NCBI GenBank assembly: GCA_039964455.1
Contig: JBDVXK010000024.1
Location: 306,309-370,308, forward strand
DNA length: 64,000 bases
Direction: 5' to 3'
From: CALJFL01 sp039964455
GTDB taxonomy: Bacteria; Pseudomonadota; Gammaproteobacteria; Pseudomonadales; Halieaceae
Shown here in pieces: positions 52,375 through 61,443 of the stretch. Below the pieces are notes generated by a model. It was not told the DNA's origin and did no database searches. It worked only from the letters and a program-made list of their open reading frames with translations. How positions within the stretch are numbered: position 1 is the stretch's first letter; the number at the start of each line of letters is the position of its first letter. Both the position numbers and the translations under genes were made by a program.

Positions 52375-53466
52375 TCAATCTCCGGCGTAGAGTTCACTGG
52401 CCCGGTAATAGGCTACTGCATGGCGGGCAAAGACCATGATCACCGCCGCCACCGGCAAGGCCATCAGCACGCCCACGAAGCCGGCCAACTGCCCACCGGC
52501 CATCAAGGCGAAAATAACGGCCACCGGATGCAGCCCGATACGGTCACCCACCAGCACAGGGGTGAGTACCATGCTCTCGAATGCCTGCCCGATACCAAAG
52601 ACCAGCGCCACCCAGAGCAGCGCTGTCCACTCTCCAAACTGGGCATAAGCGGCAACAAAGGACGCTGATATTCCCACCACGAAGCCAAGGTAGGGAACAA
52701 TACTGGCCAGCCCTGCTATCAAACCCAGCAAAAAGGCCAACTGCACACCAACCAGCCAGAGCCCTGAGCCGTAAAGCACACCCAGAGCACACATCACCAG
52801 GAACTGTCCGCGCAGAAATGCACCGACTACCTCATCGGCCTCGGTCACCATCACGGAAAATTCTTTTTGCCAGACCTGGGGCAGCATCGCCAGGGTTTTA
52901 TCCAGCACTCGATCCCAATCGCGCATCAGGTAAAAAGCCACAACGGGCACCAGTGCGAGGTTGGCAAGGCCCAGCAATAGCCCTGCCCCCGAACCCGTCA
53001 CTCGCTTGAGCGTTGCCGCCAGCATTCGCCCCAGAGATTTCCAGTTATCGGCGAGCTGACCAGACCAATCTATCTCGGGCAAATGCGCGGCTGGCACACT
53101 AAACCGCTGCTGCAACCACGGCACGGCGACCTTGGTAAACCAGGCATAGACCTCCGGCACCTTCATGATCAGCACATCCAGCTGCTGCACCAACATTGGA
53201 ATCGCAATCAGGGTGCCAGCCAGCAAAATACTGGAAAAGAGCACAAACACCAGTACAACCGCGGCGGTACGACTCAGCTTATGCCGCTCCAGGTAGTCGA
53301 CCAGTGGATCCCCCAGATAGGCAATAAGTCCACCCAGTACGAAGGGCAACAAAATGGGCTGCAGCAGATAGAACAGTGCCCCAAAGCCCACAAGGCAGGC
53401 CAGCACCAGCGGCCAGCGGTTTACTGGCGGCGGCAGGGGTGTTCCGTGGTCGTCTATTTCTGCCAT
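52375..53466 (-). CDS. AI-2E family transporter (PerM-like)
   Basis: 363-residue membrane protein of the AI-2 exporter/PerM family with eight hydrophobic segments. Signature parts are PFVLGGLIAYLGDPLVDYLE near 35-54, LVPVVAFYLMRDWDRV near 170-185 and SIVPYLGFVVGI near 245. Despite the family name, AI-2 export is proven only for a few members and there is no luxS here; relatives act as Na+/H+ antiporters or are unknown. It overlaps the DUF2066 gene by 13 bases. Confidence 0.88.
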   Translation of the reverse strand: MAEIDDHGTPLPPPVNRWPLVLACLVGFGALFYLLQPILLPFVLGGLIAYLGDPLVDYLERHKLSRTAAVVLVFVLFSSILLAGTLIAIPMLVQQLDVLIMKVPEVYAWFTKVAVPWLQQRFSVPAAHLPEIDWSGQLADNWKSLGRMLAATLKRVTGSGAGLLLGLANLALVPVVAFYLMRDWDRVLDKTLAMLPQVWQKEFSVMVTEADEVVGAFLRGQFLVMCALGVLYGSGLWLVGVQLAFLLGLIAGLASIVPYLGFVVGISASFVAAYAQFGEWTALLWVALVFGIGQAFESMVLTPVLVGDRIGLHPVAVIFALMAGGQLAGFVGVLMALPVAAVIMVFARHAVAYYRASELYAGD

Positions 53467-54494
53467 TGGTAGGCAAGCTCTCCGTCGCGTTGAGGCACAG
53501 GCAGTGGCACCAGCTTTTCATTCAGCTCGATGATGGAGGCAAGCTGCGCGGAATCCGCCTGAGCAACGAGGCGCAACTGCATCTGGTCGCCACTGATTAA
53601 CTCAACATTGGCATGCTCGATGAGCTCCAGTCCTTCTAGCCAGGAGACAACACCCGCGTAATCAGCATAGGAGGTAATTCCACTCACAGACATGCTAATG
53701 CCCTCCCCGGAAACGCCCGAGGGTGACACCGCATATCGCGAGGCCATATCCTCCGCCACCGCATCAACACCGGCTTGCAGAAAATCCTCGGCGGAATTAG
53801 CACTAATGGACCGATCAATGCGGCTACGTTCGCCCAAATAAGCCCAGTCACCGGCCCAGGAGCCCGTTGTTAGCGCCACCACACGGCCCGCTAGAATGTC
53901 ATCAACCCCATAACGTGCGGATGCGGCCTTTAATGCGTCGGTATCCTGTTGCCAGGCAACACTGGTCGACAGGGCCGCTGAATCAGCCAGATCAAACAGC
54001 GGCAGCTGCACTGGAACGCCGCGACGGAAAAATGCCGCACGCAACTCTTCCGTCAGAACCGGATCAGTATCCTGGCCTAGAAACTGCCTGCCAGCCGGTG
54101 TTTCAACCACCACCCAGGCCAGCACCGGAGGACGGTTTGCCGTCCATAGTGGTGCGCCGGCATTGCGCAGCAAACCTGCGATCACGGTATCGTTAAACTC
54201 AAATTTCGCCAGCAGCGTGTTGTCGCGGCCCACGGCATAGGCGTACTGCTGCACGTAGCTACGGGCCTTGGGCAGCACCGATTTGATAGCGGGATTAGAC
54301 AATACGTCGCTACTACCCGACACCTTCACCAGCACCTGTGCCAGACCGTCACGGGAGGCCGAATTGAGCGCCGATTGGGTACGATCGGCAACAGGTACCT
54401 CAGCCGAATGCAGGTCGTTGACTACTTCACCCCGCAAAGCGGAAGCAGATAGCATTAGCAGCGTCAGAACTATGGGAAAAACTGCCCTCTTCAC
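53454..54494 (-). CDS. DUF2066 exported protein
   Basis: 346 residues with a signal peptide (about 1-22, ending ALRGEV). It contains the DUF2066 block: RDGLAQVLVKVSGSSDVLSNPAI near 48-70 and YGVDDILAGRV near 193-203. Starts with GTG, with GGAG five bases upstream. The gene normally heads the DUF2066-PerM-Hda transcript in gammaproteobacteria, divergent from purM, exactly as seen here. Its function is unknown. Confidence 0.88.
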   Translation of the reverse strand: MKRAVFPIVLTLLMLSASALRGEVVNDLHSAEVPVADRTQSALNSASRDGLAQVLVKVSGSSDVLSNPAIKSVLPKARSYVQQYAYAVGRDNTLLAKFEFNDTVIAGLLRNAGAPLWTANRPPVLAWVVVETPAGRQFLGQDTDPVLTEELRAAFFRRGVPVQLPLFDLADSAALSTSVAWQQDTDALKAASARYGVDDILAGRVVALTTGSWAGDWAYLGERSRIDRSISANSAEDFLQAGVDAVAEDMASRYAVSPSGVSGEGISMSVSGITSYADYAGVVSWLEGLELIEHANVELISGDQMQLRLVAQADSAQLASIIELNEKLVPLPVPQRDGELAYQWQK

Positions 54495-54574
54495 GGCAAC
54501 TCCACGAAAGCTTTAAAGGCGGCATTGTACCAGCACCTGCTGGCAACAACAGATGCGCAAAATTACCGGCCGGG

Positions 54575-54603
54575 GTGAACTACGGGCGCTTTACCGCTAG
54601 AAT
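54575..54603 (+). promoter_or_regulatory. promoter of purMN
   Basis: GTGAAC, 17 bases, TAGAAT, placed about 44 bases before the purM ATG. The spacing is ideal and the -10 matches at five positions. No PUR box-like operator is obvious. Confidence 0.5.
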
Positions 54604-54646
54604 ACCGCCCTCTTTCTACCGCTGAATTTCACTGGATTCCGACCGC

Positions 54647-55687
54647 ATGAGCGATACAGGCGAAAAGCCCTCATTAAGCTACAAGGATGCCGGCGTAGAC
54701 ATCGACGCCGGCAATGCACTCGTAGAGCGAATCAAAGGCATCACCAAACGGACCAGCCGGCCTGAAGTATTGGGCGGCCTGGGTGGCTTTGGCGCGCTGT
54801 GTGAAATTCCTGCCGGCTACAAGCAACCAGTACTGGTCTCGGGTACAGACGGGGTGGGCACCAAGCTCAGATTGGCTATGGACCTGGGTATCCACGACAC
54901 CATAGGCATTGACCTGGTCGCCATGTGCGTCAATGATCTTGTGGTCGCTGGTGCAGAACCGCTGTTTTTCCTCGATTATTACGCCACCGGTGCGCTGAAT
55001 ATTGATATTGCTGCTGATGTGGTCAGCGGCATAGGCCGCGGCTGTGAGTTGTCAGGTTGCGCCCTGGTCGGTGGTGAAACCGCCGAAATGCCCGGTATGT
55101 ATGAGGGCGAGGATTACGACCTGGCTGGCTTTTGTGTGGGTGTGGTTGAAAAGTCCAAGATTATCGATGGCAGCACGGTAGGCCCGGGCGATCTTCTTCT
55201 GGGCCTGCCCAGCAGCGGCCCCCATTCCAACGGCTACTCGCTGATTCGCAAGATTCTCGAGGTCAGTGGTGCTGATCTGCAGCAGGAGATCGCCGGACAA
55301 ACGCTGGCACAGGCGCTGCTGGCTCCAACAACAATCTACGTTAAGTCACTGCTACAACTGTTCGCAGAATGTGAGGTTAAAGCCCTGTCGCACATTACCG
55401 GCGGCGGCCTGTTAGAGAACCTGCCGCGGGTGCTGCCAGACAACTGTAACGCCAACATCGACACCAACAGCTGGAACATACCGCCTGTATTTCAGTGGCT
55501 GCAGGAACAGGGCAACGTTGCCGATACTGAGATGTATCGTACCTTCAACTGTGGCGTAGGCATGGTGATTTGCATCGCTGCTGCCGACCGCGAGCAGGCG
55601 CTGGCTAATTTGCAGGCCTCTGGCCAGCAAGCCTGGGTGATTGGCGAGATAGCCGCCGGGAACAACGAGGTAAAACTGGTCCCGTGA
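54647..55687 (+). CDS. purM: phosphoribosylformylglycinamidine cyclo-ligase
   Basis: 346-residue AIR synthetase, step five of de novo purine synthesis. SYKDAGVDIDAGNALVERIK and GTDGVGTKL are the ATP/substrate sites; GGETAEMPGMY and LPSSGPHSNGYSL are further hallmarks. Length is standard. Its stop overlaps the GTG of purN by four bases (GTGA), so they form a coupled operon with DUF3108. Confidence 0.97.
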   Translation: MSDTGEKPSLSYKDAGVDIDAGNALVERIKGITKRTSRPEVLGGLGGFGALCEIPAGYKQPVLVSGTDGVGTKLRLAMDLGIHDTIGIDLVAMCVNDLVVAGAEPLFFLDYYATGALNIDIAADVVSGIGRGCELSGCALVGGETAEMPGMYEGEDYDLAGFCVGVVEKSKIIDGSTVGPGDLLLGLPSSGPHSNGYSLIRKILEVSGADLQQEIAGQTLAQALLAPTTIYVKSLLQLFAECEVKALSHITGGGLLENLPRVLPDNCNANIDTNSWNIPPVFQWLQEQGNVADTEMYRTFNCGVGMVICIAAADREQALANLQASGQQAWVIGEIAAGNNEVKLVP

Positions 55688-56349
55688 GCGAATTTGATAA
55701 GGGCCGGCTCGCCATCCTTATTTCCGGGCGTGGGTCCAATCTGCAAGCCTTCATCGACGCCTGTAACGACGGCCAAATCGACGCCGATATCTCCCTGGTG
55801 CTGAGTAACAAACCGGAAGCAAAGGGGCTGGTCAGGGCCAGTGAAGCGGGCATTACCACAGCCTGCATAGACCACAGAGAGTATGCGACACGCGAGGCCT
55901 TCGATGCCGCGCTGGTCGAGCGCCTGCAGGAGGCGAGCCCGGACCTGGTCATACTCGCCGGTTTCATGCGTATTTTAACGCCAGTGTTTCTCGACGCCTT
56001 CGCCGGCAAATTGTTGAATATTCATCCCTCGCTGCTGCCGAAGTACACAGGATTAAACACTCACCAGCGCGCCATTGACGCGGGTGACAGCATCGCAGGC
56101 GTAACCGTGCACTTTGTTACTGCGGAACTGGACGGCGGACCACCTGTCATACAAGCAAGGGTACCTGTAGAACCCGGGGACGACGCCGCCAGCCTGGAGG
56201 CTAGAGTTATTGCGCAAGAGCATGTGATTTACCCGATTGCTGCGCGCTGGTTCCTGCAGGGTCGATTGAAATTAAAAGAGACTGGAGCAACACTTGATGG
56301 CCATCCAATTCCAGCTGAGGGAATACCCTATGAACCTCACGCGGCTTAA
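55684..56349 (+). CDS. purN: phosphoribosylglycinamide formyltransferase 1
   Basis: 221-residue GAR transformylase using 10-formyl-tetrahydrofolate. LISGRGSNLQAFIDA (phosphate loop), GFMRIL, NIHPSLLPKYTG (catalytic Asn and His) and GVTVHFVTAELDGGP (catalytic Asp) are intact. It starts with GTG within the purM stop and overlaps the downstream DUF3108 gene by 20 bases. Confidence 0.97.
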   Translation: MSEFDKGRLAILISGRGSNLQAFIDACNDGQIDADISLVLSNKPEAKGLVRASEAGITTACIDHREYATREAFDAALVERLQEASPDLVILAGFMRILTPVFLDAFAGKLLNIHPSLLPKYTGLNTHQRAIDAGDSIAGVTVHFVTAELDGGPPVIQARVPVEPGDDAASLEARVIAQEHVIYPIAARWFLQGRLKLKETGATLDGHPIPAEGIPYEPHAA

Positions 56350-57082
56350 GCCAACCCAACTCCTGCTGCTGATTGCCAGCCTATTTGCTGGGGGCACCGC
56401 TGTAGCAGCGGAAACAGGCGCCGATGCAAAAGCAGCGAGCCTCAAGCCCTACACCGCTGAATACACCACCACCGCCCGCGGTATGAGCCTCACCCTGAAG
56501 CGGGAACTGCAATCCGACGCCAAAGGCAACTACACACTGACCAACGGCGGCAAGATACTGGTAGCCGGTTTTCATGAGGTGAGTGTGTTTCGCCTGCAGG
56601 ACGACCGCATTGCGCCAAAGTCTTACGTTTACCAGGGCACTGGATTAATCAACCGTCGTCGCGAGGTGCACTTCACCCCCGGTTCCGACACCATTCGCAG
56701 CCTGTACAAAGACAAATGGTACGAGCTGCCCTACACCGATGGCACGCTTGACCGGATGAGCCAGCAGGAGCAGCTGCGGCTATCCCTGCTTAACGACCCC
56801 TCTCCCAAAGATGACATCACCATCCGCGTTGCCGATGGCAAACGGATCAAGGATTACCAGCTGGTGTTCGTCGGTGAAGATACCCTGGAAACGCCGCTGG
56901 GCAAGGTCAAAACCCTGCATTTCGAGCGCGCTCATGACGATCCTGACCGCAAATCAGACACCTGGGTGGCTCCGGGTTGGGACTACATGATGGTTAAAAC
57001 GGTTCACATCGAAGATGGCAAACCGGTGGAGGTCAACCTGAAGAAGGCCACCCTGAGCGGACAGCCCCTGAAAGCGAGTTAG
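56330..57082 (+). CDS. DUF3108 exported protein
   Basis: 250 residues with a signal peptide (about 1-27, ending VAAE). The start at 56330 has GAGGGA upstream; the longer frame begins inside purN. The mature part matches DUF3108: YTAEYTTTARGMSLTLKREL, SYVYQGTGLINRRREVHF, TLETPLGKVKTLHFER. It is the usual third gene of purM-purN-DUF3108 in this group. It is probably a periplasmic beta-barrel-like lipid- or envelope-related protein; the function is unknown. Confidence 0.86.
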   Translation: MNLTRLKPTQLLLLIASLFAGGTAVAAETGADAKAASLKPYTAEYTTTARGMSLTLKRELQSDAKGNYTLTNGGKILVAGFHEVSVFRLQDDRIAPKSYVYQGTGLINRRREVHFTPGSDTIRSLYKDKWYELPYTDGTLDRMSQQEQLRLSLLNDPSPKDDITIRVADGKRIKDYQLVFVGEDTLETPLGKVKTLHFERAHDDPDRKSDTWVAPGWDYMMVKTVHIEDGKPVEVNLKKATLSGQPLKAS

Positions 57083-57090
57083 GTGATCGC

Positions 57091-57657
57091 CTAGGCCTTG
57101 GGCAGCGTTACGCCGCGCTGGCCCTGATACTTGCCGCCGCGGTCCTTGTAGCTCACCTCACAGACCTCGTCTGACTCGAAAAACAGCATCTGGGCCACCC
57201 CTTCATTGGCGTAAATTTTCGCCGGCAGGGTTGTGGTGTTAGAAAATTCAAGCGTCACGTGCCCTTCCCACTCTGGCTCCAGCGGCGTGACGTTTACAAT
57301 GATTCCGCAACGCGCGTACGTCGACTTGCCCAGGCAAATCGTCAACACATTTCGCGGGATACGAAAATATTCCACGGTGCTGGCCAGTGCGAAGGAGTTG
57401 GGCGGAATCACACAGACATCGCTTTCCACGTCCACAAAGCTGTTCTCATCAAACTGCTTGGGGTCGACGGTGGCCGAGTTAATATTGGTAAAGACCTTGA
57501 AGTGGCTGGAACAGCGAACGTCATAGCCATAACTTGATGTGCCATAGGAAATCAGCCTGTTGTCGCCGTCTGCCCGAACCTGGCCTGCCTCAAAGGGCTC
57601 GATCATCCCCTGCTCGCTGGCCATACGACGGATCCACTTGTCTGATTTAATAGTCAC
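57091..57657 (-). CDS. dcd: dCTP deaminase
   Basis: 188-residue trimeric enzyme turning dCTP into dUTP for thymidylate synthesis. Conserved motifs: SYGTSSYGYDVRCS, the LGKSTYARCGI and VTPLEPEWEGHVTLEFSNTT blocks carrying the catalytic Glu, and RGGKYQGQRGVTLP at the C-terminus. It starts with GTG. It lies 17 bases downstream of mrp and is probably cotranscribed with it. Confidence 0.96.
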   Translation of the reverse strand: MTIKSDKWIRRMASEQGMIEPFEAGQVRADGDNRLISYGTSSYGYDVRCSSHFKVFTNINSATVDPKQFDENSFVDVESDVCVIPPNSFALASTVEYFRIPRNVLTICLGKSTYARCGIIVNVTPLEPEWEGHVTLEFSNTTTLPAKIYANEGVAQMLFFESDEVCEVSYKDRGGKYQGQRGVTLPKA

Positions 57658-57674
57658 GCTGTCTTATTCCTCAA

Positions 57675-58490
57675 TTAATCGTCGCTGATGGTAATTTCGG
57701 GGAAAGGGTGCACGCCACCTTGCGCGGTCTCCCCCAGGCTCTTCTGTACTTGTTCGGCGGCCTGGCGATAGAGCATGGCTTCTGGAGAATCGGGCTCCGC
57801 CACTACCGTCGGGTTCCCGGAGTCAGTTTGTTCACGTATCGATAACGCCAATGGCAAGCTGGCCAGCAGCGGCACGCCATAGTCTGACGCAATGCGCTGC
57901 CCGCCTTCGGAACCGAAAATGTGCTCGGCATGACCGCATTCGCTGCAGATATGCACCGCCATATTTTCTATGATGCCCAGAATCGGCACATCCACTTTGC
58001 GGAACATCTCAATCCCTTTCTGTGCGTCCAGCAGGGCAATATCCTGAGGCGTTGTCACGATAACCGCGCCGGATACCGTGGCCTTCTGTGACAGCGTGAG
58101 CTGAATATCGCCGGTACCGGGCGGCATATCGATCACCAGGTAATCCAGTTCGCCCCACAGGGTCTGCTCTAGCATTTGCACCAGGGCCCCGCCAGCCATC
58201 GGGCCTCGCCATACCATGGGCGTTCGCTCATTGGACAGAAAGCCCATGGACATGGTTTTGAGCCCATGGGCCATAACTGGCAGCAGGTACTGCCCGCCCT
58301 GTTGCTCCGGTTTAACATCGTCGGCGATACCCAGCATTTTCTGCTGGCTGGGGCCGTAGATATCGGCATCAAGCAAACCCACACTGCTGCCCAGCGACTG
58401 CAAGGCGAGCGCCAGGTTTACGGCGGTCGTAGACTTACCGACTCCGCCCTTGCCAGAGGCAACAGCAATGATATGTTTGATCGTATTCAT
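57675..58490 (-). CDS. apbC: iron-sulfur cluster carrier protein Mrp/ApbC
   Basis: 271-residue P-loop ATPase that binds and transfers Fe-S clusters. A deviant Walker A SGKGGVGKSTTAVNL lies near 12-26, DADIYGPSQQ near 42-51, and the cluster-binding CSEC motif near 180-183. It lacks the N-terminal MIP18/DUF59 domain of E. coli Mrp, a common short form. The promoter lies in the gap shared with metG. Confidence 0.93.
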   Translation of the reverse strand: MNTIKHIIAVASGKGGVGKSTTAVNLALALQSLGSSVGLLDADIYGPSQQKMLGIADDVKPEQQGGQYLLPVMAHGLKTMSMGFLSNERTPMVWRGPMAGGALVQMLEQTLWGELDYLVIDMPPGTGDIQLTLSQKATVSGAVIVTTPQDIALLDAQKGIEMFRKVDVPILGIIENMAVHICSECGHAEHIFGSEGGQRIASDYGVPLLASLPLALSIREQTDSGNPTVVAEPDSPEAMLYRQAAEQVQKSLGETAQGGVHPFPEITISDD

Positions 58491-58551
58491 AGGCGCTTAC
58501 AACAGGGTCCGTGGGTCCAGCGAGTAGGCGAGTGCCTCTCCAAGGCTCGCT

Positions 58552-58580
58552 AGTATAGGGACTCACCCGCTATTCAACAA
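58552..58580 (-). promoter_or_regulatory. promoter of mrp-dcd
   Basis: Minus strand: TTGTTG, 17 bases, TATACT. It lies about 62 bases before the mrp ATG and overlaps the left arm of the inverted repeat at 58563-58599. Confidence 0.6.
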
Positions 58581-58599
58581 CGCCTCAGCGAGCGGGTGA
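58563..58599. repeat. 9-bp inverted repeat between divergent mrp and metG promoters
   Basis: TCACCCGCT (58563-58571) and AGCGGGTGA (58591-58599) are perfect complements, 19 bases apart. One arm overlaps the mrp promoter spacer, the other the metG -35. This is suitable for an operator bound by a dimer. Confidence 0.5.
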
Positions 58600-58624
58600 A
58601 ATAGGCCGCCAAAAACGCTATAGT
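58596..58624 (+). promoter_or_regulatory. promoter of metG
   Basis: GTGAAA, 17 bases, TATAGT, about 38 bases before the ATG. The -35 overlaps the right inverted-repeat arm. Confidence 0.5.
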
Positions 58625-58661
58625 AGCGCCCCTTTTTTGCTCCCATGGAAGCCCTATCGCG

Positions 58662-60683
58662 ATGACGGACGGACCGCGCAATATCCTGGTCACCAGTGCC
58701 CTGCCCTACGCCAATGGCCCGCTACATCTGGGCCATATGCTGGAGCAGGTTCAGACCGATATCTGGGTACGATTCCAGCGCTCGCGCGGGCATCACTGCA
58801 TGTATGTCTGCGCCGACGACGCCCACGGCACTGCCATCATGCTAACCGCCGAAGCCCAGGGCATTACACCGGAGCAGCAGATCACCAACATACAGGCCGA
58901 GCATGAGCGCGACAGTGCCGGCTTCCTGATCAATTTCGACAATTTCTACTCCACCCATTCGCCGGAGAATCAGCACTGGAGCGAGGAGATCTATAAGCGC
59001 CTCAAGGCCAATGATCACATCGCCAGCCGCGAAATCACCCAGGCCTTTGACCCAGAAAAACAGCTGTTCCTGGCCGACCGCTTCATCAAGGGCAGCTGCC
59101 CGCGTTGTAAAAGCGCCGATCAATATGGCGACAATTGCGAGGTCTGCGGCGCTACTTACAGCCCGGCCGAGCTGATCGATGCGGTGTCTGCGATTTCTGG
59201 CGTCAAACCGGTTGAGAAGGAATCCACCCATTTCTTTTTCAAGTTGCCAGAGTTCGAAGCCATGCTGTCCAAATGGATCGATTCCGGCACCTTGCAACCT
59301 CAAATCGCCAATAAACTGCGGGAGTGGACGGAAGCCGGGCTTCAGGAATGGGACATCAGCCGTGATGCCCCCTACTTTGGTTTCGAGATCCCCGGCGAGC
59401 CCGGCAAGTTTTTCTATGTCTGGCTGGACGCCCCCATAGGCTACATTGCCAGCTTCCAGAATTACTGCGAGCGTGAAGGCGAAGATTTTGATCGCTACTG
59501 GCAGGCCGATTCCACCGCCGAGCTCTACCACTTCATCGGCAAAGACATCATCAACTTTCATGGCCTGTTCTGGCCGGCCATGCTGCACTCGGCTGGACTG
59601 CGCACACCGACCGCCGTGTATGTGCACGGCTTTCTCACGGTCAATGGCACCAAGATGTCCAAGAGCCGCGGCACCTTTATCAATGCCAGCACCTATCTTG
59701 AGCATCTTGATGCCGAGTATCTCCGGTACTACTTCGCAGCCAAGTTAAGCTCGGCAGTCGACGATATCGACCTCAACCTGGAAGACTTTGTGCAGCGGGT
59801 AAACTCCGACGTAGTAGGCAAGGTGGTCAATATCGCCAGTCGCTGCGCCGGCTTTCTGCGCAAAGGCTTCGACAATCGCCTTACCGCAGAGTGCAACGAG
59901 GATGCCTTGGTGACCGAATTCATCGCTGCCGGCGATAACATCGCGGCACTCTACGAAGGGCGGGAATTCAACAAGGCCATACGTGAAATTGTTGCACTGG
60001 CAAATCGTGCGAATCAGTACATAGATGAGCGCAAGCCCTGGGTACTGGCGAAAGAAGAGGGTAAGGAAGCCGAAGTTCACGCCACCTGCAGTGTGGGCAT
60101 CAATCTGTTCAGGGTGCTGATGACCTACCTCAAGCCGGTATTACCCGCCATGGCTGAAAAGGCCGAGACATTCCTCAATACCTCTCTGGATTGGACGGCT
60201 CTGCAAGGGCCACTGCTGTCACACGAATTGAACAAGTTCAAACCCCTGATGACACGGGTAGAGGCAAAGGATGTAGACGCCATGATCGAGGCTAGCAAAG
60301 AAGAAACCGAGGCCAGCAAACCAGAGCCGCAGGACACCCCCGAAAAGAATGAAGCCGCTACTATCGAATTCGAGGACTTTGCCAAAATTGACCTACGGGT
60401 TGCGGAAATTATTGCGGCCGAGCTTGTGGAGGGTGCGGATAAATTACTGCGCCTTACGCTGAGCCTGGGAGACAGCGAACGACAGGTGCTGTCGGGAATC
60501 CGGGCGGCCTATCAACCGGAAGACCTGGTCGGCAAGCTAACCGTGGTGGTTGCCAACCTGGCTCCCCGAAAGATGCGTTTTGGCGTATCAGAGGGCATGG
60601 TGCTGGCGGCCGGTCCCGGCGGCGAGGACATATTCCTGCTTGAACCACATAGCGGTGCCCAACCGGGTATGCAGGTGAAGTAA
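58662..60683 (+). CDS. metG: methionyl-tRNA synthetase
   Basis: 673-residue class I synthetase charging tRNA-Met. LHLGHML carries the HIGH motif, CPRCKSADQYGDNCEVCG the zinc knuckle, and GTKMSKSRGTF the KMSKS loop. The C-terminal about 110 residues after an acidic, Glu-rich linker (near 545-570) are the dimerising tRNA-binding domain (FAKIDLRVAEIIAAELVEGA). Length matches E. coli MetG (677). The ribosome-binding site is weak. Confidence 0.97.
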   Translation: MTDGPRNILVTSALPYANGPLHLGHMLEQVQTDIWVRFQRSRGHHCMYVCADDAHGTAIMLTAEAQGITPEQQITNIQAEHERDSAGFLINFDNFYSTHSPENQHWSEEIYKRLKANDHIASREITQAFDPEKQLFLADRFIKGSCPRCKSADQYGDNCEVCGATYSPAELIDAVSAISGVKPVEKESTHFFFKLPEFEAMLSKWIDSGTLQPQIANKLREWTEAGLQEWDISRDAPYFGFEIPGEPGKFFYVWLDAPIGYIASFQNYCEREGEDFDRYWQADSTAELYHFIGKDIINFHGLFWPAMLHSAGLRTPTAVYVHGFLTVNGTKMSKSRGTFINASTYLEHLDAEYLRYYFAAKLSSAVDDIDLNLEDFVQRVNSDVVGKVVNIASRCAGFLRKGFDNRLTAECNEDALVTEFIAAGDNIAALYEGREFNKAIREIVALANRANQYIDERKPWVLAKEEGKEAEVHATCSVGINLFRVLMTYLKPVLPAMAEKAETFLNTSLDWTALQGPLLSHELNKFKPLMTRVEAKDVDAMIEASKEETEASKPEPQDTPEKNEAATIEFEDFAKIDLRVAEIIAAELVEGADKLLRLTLSLGDSERQVLSGIRAAYQPEDLVGKLTVVVANLAPRKMRFGVSEGMVLAAGPGGEDIFLLEPHSGAQPGMQVK

Positions 60684-60736
60684 CAACCTGCGGATAGCGT
60701 ATCGATATAAGCTTAGAGTTAAGCGTGAATTGTTTT

Positions 60737-60764
60737 ACAGGGCGCAATTACTTACCCTGTTTTA
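60737..60764 (+). terminator. weak terminator after metG
   Basis: ACAGGG and CCCTGT form a 6-bp stem with a 12-base loop, followed by TTTT. It is low in stability and could instead belong to the rnf leader. Confidence 0.35.
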
Positions 60765-60858
60765 CTGATCAAGAAGACAAAGCGCGGGCGGAAACACTGC
60801 AGCGCCCACACCGAGGATTTTAAACAGTGCTCTTTCGCACAGTGACAGGAACAAGCCC

Positions 60859-61437
60859 ATGTTGGCAGACTATTCGATCCTGCTGATCGGCGCGATCCTG
60901 GTCAACAATTTTGTTCTGGTGCAGTTCCTTGGGCTGTGCCCGTTCATGGGCGTGTCCAATAAGCTGGAAACCGCCATGGGCATGTCGATGGCCACCACCT
61001 TTGTGCTGACGCTGGCCTCTGCCTGTAGCCACCTGACCTACAATTTTCTGCTGCAGCCGTTGGGTCTGGGATACCTGAAAACCATCTCCTTCATCCTGGT
61101 GATCGCTGTCGTCGTTCAGTTCACTGAAATGGTAGTGCGCAAAAGCAGCCCACTGCTCTATCGGGTGCTTGGTGTCTACCTGCCATTGATTACGACTAAC
61201 TGCGCCGTGCTGGGTGTGGCGCTGTTGAATATCAACAAGGATCACAACTTCCTGCAGTCACTATTTTACGGCTTTGGCGCAGCGGTGGGGTTTTCACTGG
61301 TGCTGGTGCTCTTCGCAGCAATGCGTGAGCGCCTGGCAGTGGCTGATGTTCCAGTCCCCTTCAAAGGCGCCGCCATTGGCATGGTCACCGCCGGTCTCAT
61401 GTCACTCGCCTTCATGGGCTTCGCGGGACTTGTGTAG
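60859..61437 (+). CDS. rsxA: electron transport complex subunit RnfA/RsxA
   Basis: 192-residue inner-membrane protein with six helices, subunit A of the Rnf/Rsx ion-pumping ferredoxin:NAD oxidoreductase, or of the SoxR-reducing complex. VNNFVLVQFLGLCPFMGVS near the N-terminus and LITTNCAVLGVALLN in the middle are invariant family blocks. AGGAA lies eight bases upstream. First gene of the rnf operon, with rnfB starting six bases after. Confidence 0.96.
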   Translation: MLADYSILLIGAILVNNFVLVQFLGLCPFMGVSNKLETAMGMSMATTFVLTLASACSHLTYNFLLQPLGLGYLKTISFILVIAVVVQFTEMVVRKSSPLLYRVLGVYLPLITTNCAVLGVALLNINKDHNFLQSLFYGFGAAVGFSLVLVLFAAMRERLAVADVPVPFKGAAIGMVTAGLMSLAFMGFAGLV

Positions 61438-61443
61438 ACCACT

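Noticed and set aside
52375..53466. Quorum-sensing AI-2 exporter
   Set aside because: The name is a family label; there is no luxS or lsr gene and the operon context is DUF2066-PerM-hda, which is housekeeping.
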